Shown piece by piece: positions 33,695 through 36,508 of a stretch of DNA of 36,508 nt (positions are counted from its first letter, which is position 1; the number at the start of each line of letters is the position of its first letter). Origin of the DNA: Bog-756 sp052326605. GTDB lineage: Bacteria > Actinomycetota > Acidimicrobiia > Acidimicrobiales > RAAP-2. Both the position numbers and the translations under genes were made by a program. The notes beneath the pieces were generated by a model. That model was not told the DNA's origin and made no database searches. It saw nothing but the letters and a program-made list of their open reading frames with translations. The stretch spans positions 1 to 36,508 of the forward strand of contig JBKQMB010000071.1 of the NCBI GenBank assembly GCA_052326605.1. The letters run 5' to 3'.

Positions 33695-36292
33695 TCAGAA
33701 GCTCCGCGCCGCGATCGGGAAGGCGTCGGTCACGACGTACACCCGTAGCCGGGCCGGCAGGACCGTGCCGGCGGGGATCTGGAGGGTAGTGCGCTCGAGG
33801 TCCCCGTTCGGCCCGGCGAAAGAGGCTGTCGAGGCCCGGTAGTCGAGCGGCACGACTGCACCGGTGACAGTGTTGGTCAGCACGAGGGAGACGACATGGG
33901 AGCCCGGTCGGTAGTGCGCTCCCGCCGACAGTACGAAGCTCGCCGTCACCGACCCCGCAGTACTCGCGGAGGAGCGCTGCAGCTCGATGGAACCGACGGA
34001 CAACCCGGCCGGCGAGGTGGTGGCACCGCCGGCCGGGTCGTAGCCCGAGGCGAGGAACGTGCCGCTGACCGGGAGGTCACCGGAGCGATTGCAAAGGGTG
34101 GTCGCCTTTTCGAGCAGTGGGCCGTAGAACGGGACGTCGTTGCAGTGAACGACGGCGAAGACGCTGGCGCCCGGCTGGGCTACGAGATCGCGTCCGAGCT
34201 GCATCCGGAACGTCAGCTGGCGTAGCGGGACCGGGCCGAAGCTGAACGGGAGGGTCACGTTGGCGGCCGACACTGACAGCAGGTCGCCGTGGTAGGTGCC
34301 CTCGAGTGGGAAAGCGAAAGGCGTCGCCGGGTCGGCAGCCAGTAGGCCGTCCGAGCGGCGGGTGGCACCGACGACGAACAGGAGCACCGTGCCATCGCCC
34401 TTCGCGTCGGGAGGCGACACCTGCAGCGTGGACGCAATCCAGTCGTAGCTGTCGAAGCCGATCTGGTTGACGCTCGGGAGGAACGACGGCAGCGGAAAGG
34501 CGAGGCGCGTGATGTGGAGGGCGGTCACCTGGCGAGCGCCGACGGCGAGCGGCAACTTGTTCGAGACCCCCGGCGGCGTCATGAGCGTCAATTGCGTTCG
34601 CACGGTACCGGACGATCCGTCTCCAAGCGGGGGCGCCGCGACCTCGTAATTCCCGGCGATCGCCACTTGGTACCGCGTTCCGGGCTGGAGGAAGTGCTCC
34701 GGCACCGCGAACAGATAGTGCCCGTCGCCCGACAGCGACGTCGTCAGCGGCACGGTTGGGGTGATCGTCACGGTGGGCGGGCTGGCGGCGTCGAAGGCGG
34801 CGTCGATCGAGACCCCGTTTCGGCGGGCGACGAGCCGGAACGAAAGCACTGACACGGGCGAGACCCCCGCTGTGGCCGACGTGACGGTCGAGCCCCCGGG
34901 GGTGACGAGGTAGGCCGCAGTGACCGTCGGGGCGAAGGTCCCGCCAGGCCCCGTCGCACAGCGGCTGTCGGTTCGGTGGAGGCAGTAGTCGTACGGCACG
35001 TACCACATCGAGCCGTCCTCGCTCCCGATGTAGATGCCGGTCGTCCCGAGTGCCGGGGAGCTGTTGAGGTCGTTTCGGTCCCTGAGCGACGGCTCGTTGG
35101 AGGTTGTGTCGAAGGACCAGCGGCGCTGACCCGTCGCGGCATCGAGGGCATACAGCCGCCCGTCGCCCGATCCGACGTAGACGATGTGTCCCGCCGAATC
35201 ACCCGCTGGCGCCAGGCCGATGACGGGTGAGGAGCGGACGACATCCCCCGTGTCGTACCGCCAGTTGAGGTGCCCGGAAGGGCTCAACGAGTAGACGGAG
35301 CCGTCGGTAGAGGCCACGATGACTGCGGTGGTGCGCCCACTGGCGTCGCTCACGAGCGCGGGGGAGCTGTAGATGGCGTCCGCCGTCTGGAAGGTCCACT
35401 CGACGGCGCCGGTCTGTTGGTTGATCGCGTAGACCTTGCCGTCGAAAGAGGCACCGTAGAGCGTGCCGTCGCTCCCGAGGGCTGGCGACGCGACGACGAA
35501 GTTTCCCGTGGGAACGGACCACTTGAGCTTCCCGCTGGCGTCGAGGGCGAAGATCGAGGCCTTGAGCGACCCCCAGTACGAGGTGCCGTCGGGGGAAACG
35601 GCGGCGGCGGTCCACACGGAGTTGCCGGCGCGGTACTCGAAGCGCAGCGTCCCGTTCGGATGGAAAGCGAAGGCGTCGCCGCCTGTGTTGCCGGCGAGCA
35701 GGGTGCCGTCGGGGGCCAGCTCCACATTGCCTTCCCACCACGACACCTGCTGGCCGGCCGAGTGGGACCCCGGGGCCTGGTAACGCCAGAGGACACGGTC
35801 GGAGGCTTGGGCCGCCGGCCCGGTCCGCAACTGGTACAGGTTGCCGTCGGCGGAGCCGAACGTGACCGTCGTCGCCCCGGTGGAGCTGCGGCCTAGTACG
35901 GCGGCGGAGTCGATGATGTTGCCGGTCTTGAATCTCCAGACGAGCTCTCCCGATGGCGAGACGGCATAGAAGTACGTATCCGCGGAGCCGAAGTAGACCG
36001 TGCCGCCTCCGCCGATCACCGCTGTGAGGAAGATGCCCTTGCCGGTCGGGAACGACCACGGCGCGTCGCCGTGGTAGTGGGCGACGATCGGGCTGGCGCC
36101 AGTGTTCCGTTCGTCGTGGCGCATCTCCGGCCACGGTGAGGTCGGCTCGACGGGGATCGTGTACCGGTAATTCGTCACCGGGGCCGACGTCGTCGTCGGT
36201 GTGCTCGAACTCGAAGTGCAGGCCGCGAGCAACGCTGCGGCGAGCGCCGCAGCGAGCGATGCTGCACCGGACTGCCGCCGGGCTCCACTCAT
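33695..36292 (-). CDS. PQQ-like beta-propeller lipoprotein
   Basis: 865 residues from the ATG at 36290-36292; AGGAG abuts the start codon, an unusually short spacing. A lipoprotein signal is evident: MSGARRQSGA, a long Ala/Leu stretch and a lipobox LLAAC with Cys25, then a Ser/Thr linker. Residues about 60-440 hold at least seven beta-propeller repeats of the PQQ/YncE kind: VYFGSADTYFYAVSPSGELV, GTLYGASFDGKVYAINQQTG, VYVGSGDGRLYALDAATGQR. The part after residue 450 is beta-rich with CBM/Ig-like character and may bind surfaces or sugars. A propeller lipoprotein of this type would sit outside the membrane; dehydrogenase activity is not implied because the quinone-binding residues of true PQQ enzymes are not apparent. 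Confidence 0.85.
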   Translation of the reverse strand: MSGARRQSGAASLAAALAAALLAACTSSSSTPTTTSAPVTNYRYTIPVEPTSPWPEMRHDERNTGASPIVAHYHGDAPWSFPTGKGIFLTAVIGGGGTVYFGSADTYFYAVSPSGELVWRFKTGNIIDSAAVLGRSSTGATTVTFGSADGNLYQLRTGPAAQASDRVLWRYQAPGSHSAGQQVSWWEGNVELAPDGTLLAGNTGGDAFAFHPNGTLRFEYRAGNSVWTAAAVSPDGTSYWGSLKASIFALDASGKLKWSVPTGNFVVASPALGSDGTLYGASFDGKVYAINQQTGAVEWTFQTADAIYSSPALVSDASGRTTAVIVASTDGSVYSLSPSGHLNWRYDTGDVVRSSPVIGLAPAGDSAGHIVYVGSGDGRLYALDAATGQRRWSFDTTSNEPSLRDRNDLNSSPALGTTGIYIGSEDGSMWYVPYDYCLHRTDSRCATGPGGTFAPTVTAAYLVTPGGSTVTSATAGVSPVSVLSFRLVARRNGVSIDAAFDAASPPTVTITPTVPLTTSLSGDGHYLFAVPEHFLQPGTRYQVAIAGNYEVAAPPLGDGSSGTVRTQLTLMTPPGVSNKLPLAVGARQVTALHITRLAFPLPSFLPSVNQIGFDSYDWIASTLQVSPPDAKGDGTVLLFVVGATRRSDGLLAADPATPFAFPLEGTYHGDLLSVSAANVTLPFSFGPVPLRQLTFRMQLGRDLVAQPGASVFAVVHCNDVPFYGPLLEKATTLCNRSGDLPVSGTFLASGYDPAGGATTSPAGLSVGSIELQRSSASTAGSVTASFVLSAGAHYRPGSHVVSLVLTNTVTGAVVPLDYRASTASFAGPNGDLERTTLQIPAGTVLPARLRVYVVTDAFPIAARSF

Positions 36293-36508
36293 CTCCTGAC
36301 TCGCGCCGTGCGCACCATTCAGATCGTCGCGCTCAGTGGCCGGTGCCGGTAGGGTCGAAGGTCCCGCCTGGACCTGGCGAGAGATGTGCCTTTTGGCCCT
36401 GGTTCGTCAGCCATTGCGGTCGTACCATCCGTGTAGGTCCGAGGTCCAGCTTCACTGCTTTCGGGGGGGAGCTCGAGCGCAAGAGCGCCGGATATTGGGT
36501 GGCAGGTA
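36293..36508. other. upstream region of the propeller gene
   Basis: This should hold the leftward promoter. No clear -35/-10 pair or inverted repeat was recognised. No rightward gene begins before the window edge that can be supported. Confidence 0.35.

Noticed and set aside
1..36508. tRNA or rRNA genes
   Set aside because: No cloverleaf with a T-arm GGTTCRA box or rRNA-like stretch was noticed on either strand.

Overview
The window looks like chromosomal DNA of a high-GC actinomycete. It carries a DUF2510 domain, a wax-ester-synthase/DGAT acyltransferase, TetR and HxlR regulators, LigD-type repair sequences and a PQQ-like propeller lipoprotein, and its start codons often have GGAGG ribosome sites. 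A soil or environmental lineage such as Acidimicrobiia is possible, but that is inference only. The region is accessory-like: short functional modules are separated by gene-poor stretches full of decayed insertion sequences, gene fragments and dispersed repeats.

Layout. (1) 1-3866: the 3' end of an ISL3-like transposase runs in from the left and has cut off the 3' end of a patatin gene. That patatin is the last gene of a leftward three-gene cluster: a 657-aa protein with four cysteine-ladder repeats, a papain-like (C1) peptidase, then the patatin. This is the most unusual coding unit here. (2) 3941-7354: a beta-lactamase-fold serine hydrolase lies between two defective copies of one DDE-type insertion sequence; the longer copy still has 23-bp terminal inverted repeats. 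(3) 7724-16867: an orphan branched-chain amino-acid type binding lipoprotein, a PlsC-like acyltransferase, a TetR-like regulator, an IS fragment, a YceI protein, a complete patatin and a WS/DGAT acyltransferase. Several of these concern acyl lipids. (4) 16271-18923: a thioesterase and an MFS exporter overlap by ATGA and diverge from an HxlR regulator, with a 15-bp palindrome inside overlapping promoters. (5) 19050-24383: an HTH-gene remnant, an aldo/keto reductase, a broken LigD (polymerase domain plus frameshifted ligase tail), abutting fragments of an FAD-linked oxidase and an FGGY kinase, and an alpha/beta hydrolase. (6) 24750-28243: a second TetR-like regulator closely related to the first, a DUF2510/coiled-coil protein and a core-deleted IS256-type transposase. 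(7) 28438-33168: an EAL protein, a membrane GGDEF-EAL protein and an alpha/beta hydrolase. (8) 33695-36292: a large PQQ-like beta-propeller lipoprotein.

Two families of non-coding repeats recur. One is a roughly 36-bp unit built on a small hairpin (GATCTCAGCC...GGCTGAGAAC), found at five intergenic loci, singly or in tandem. The other is a roughly 200-bp repeat whose best two copies begin with a sequence like the terminal repeat of the resident IS and contain the palindrome CAACTAGTTG; a third, diverged copy is also visible. All functional calls come from reading motifs; no database search was made.
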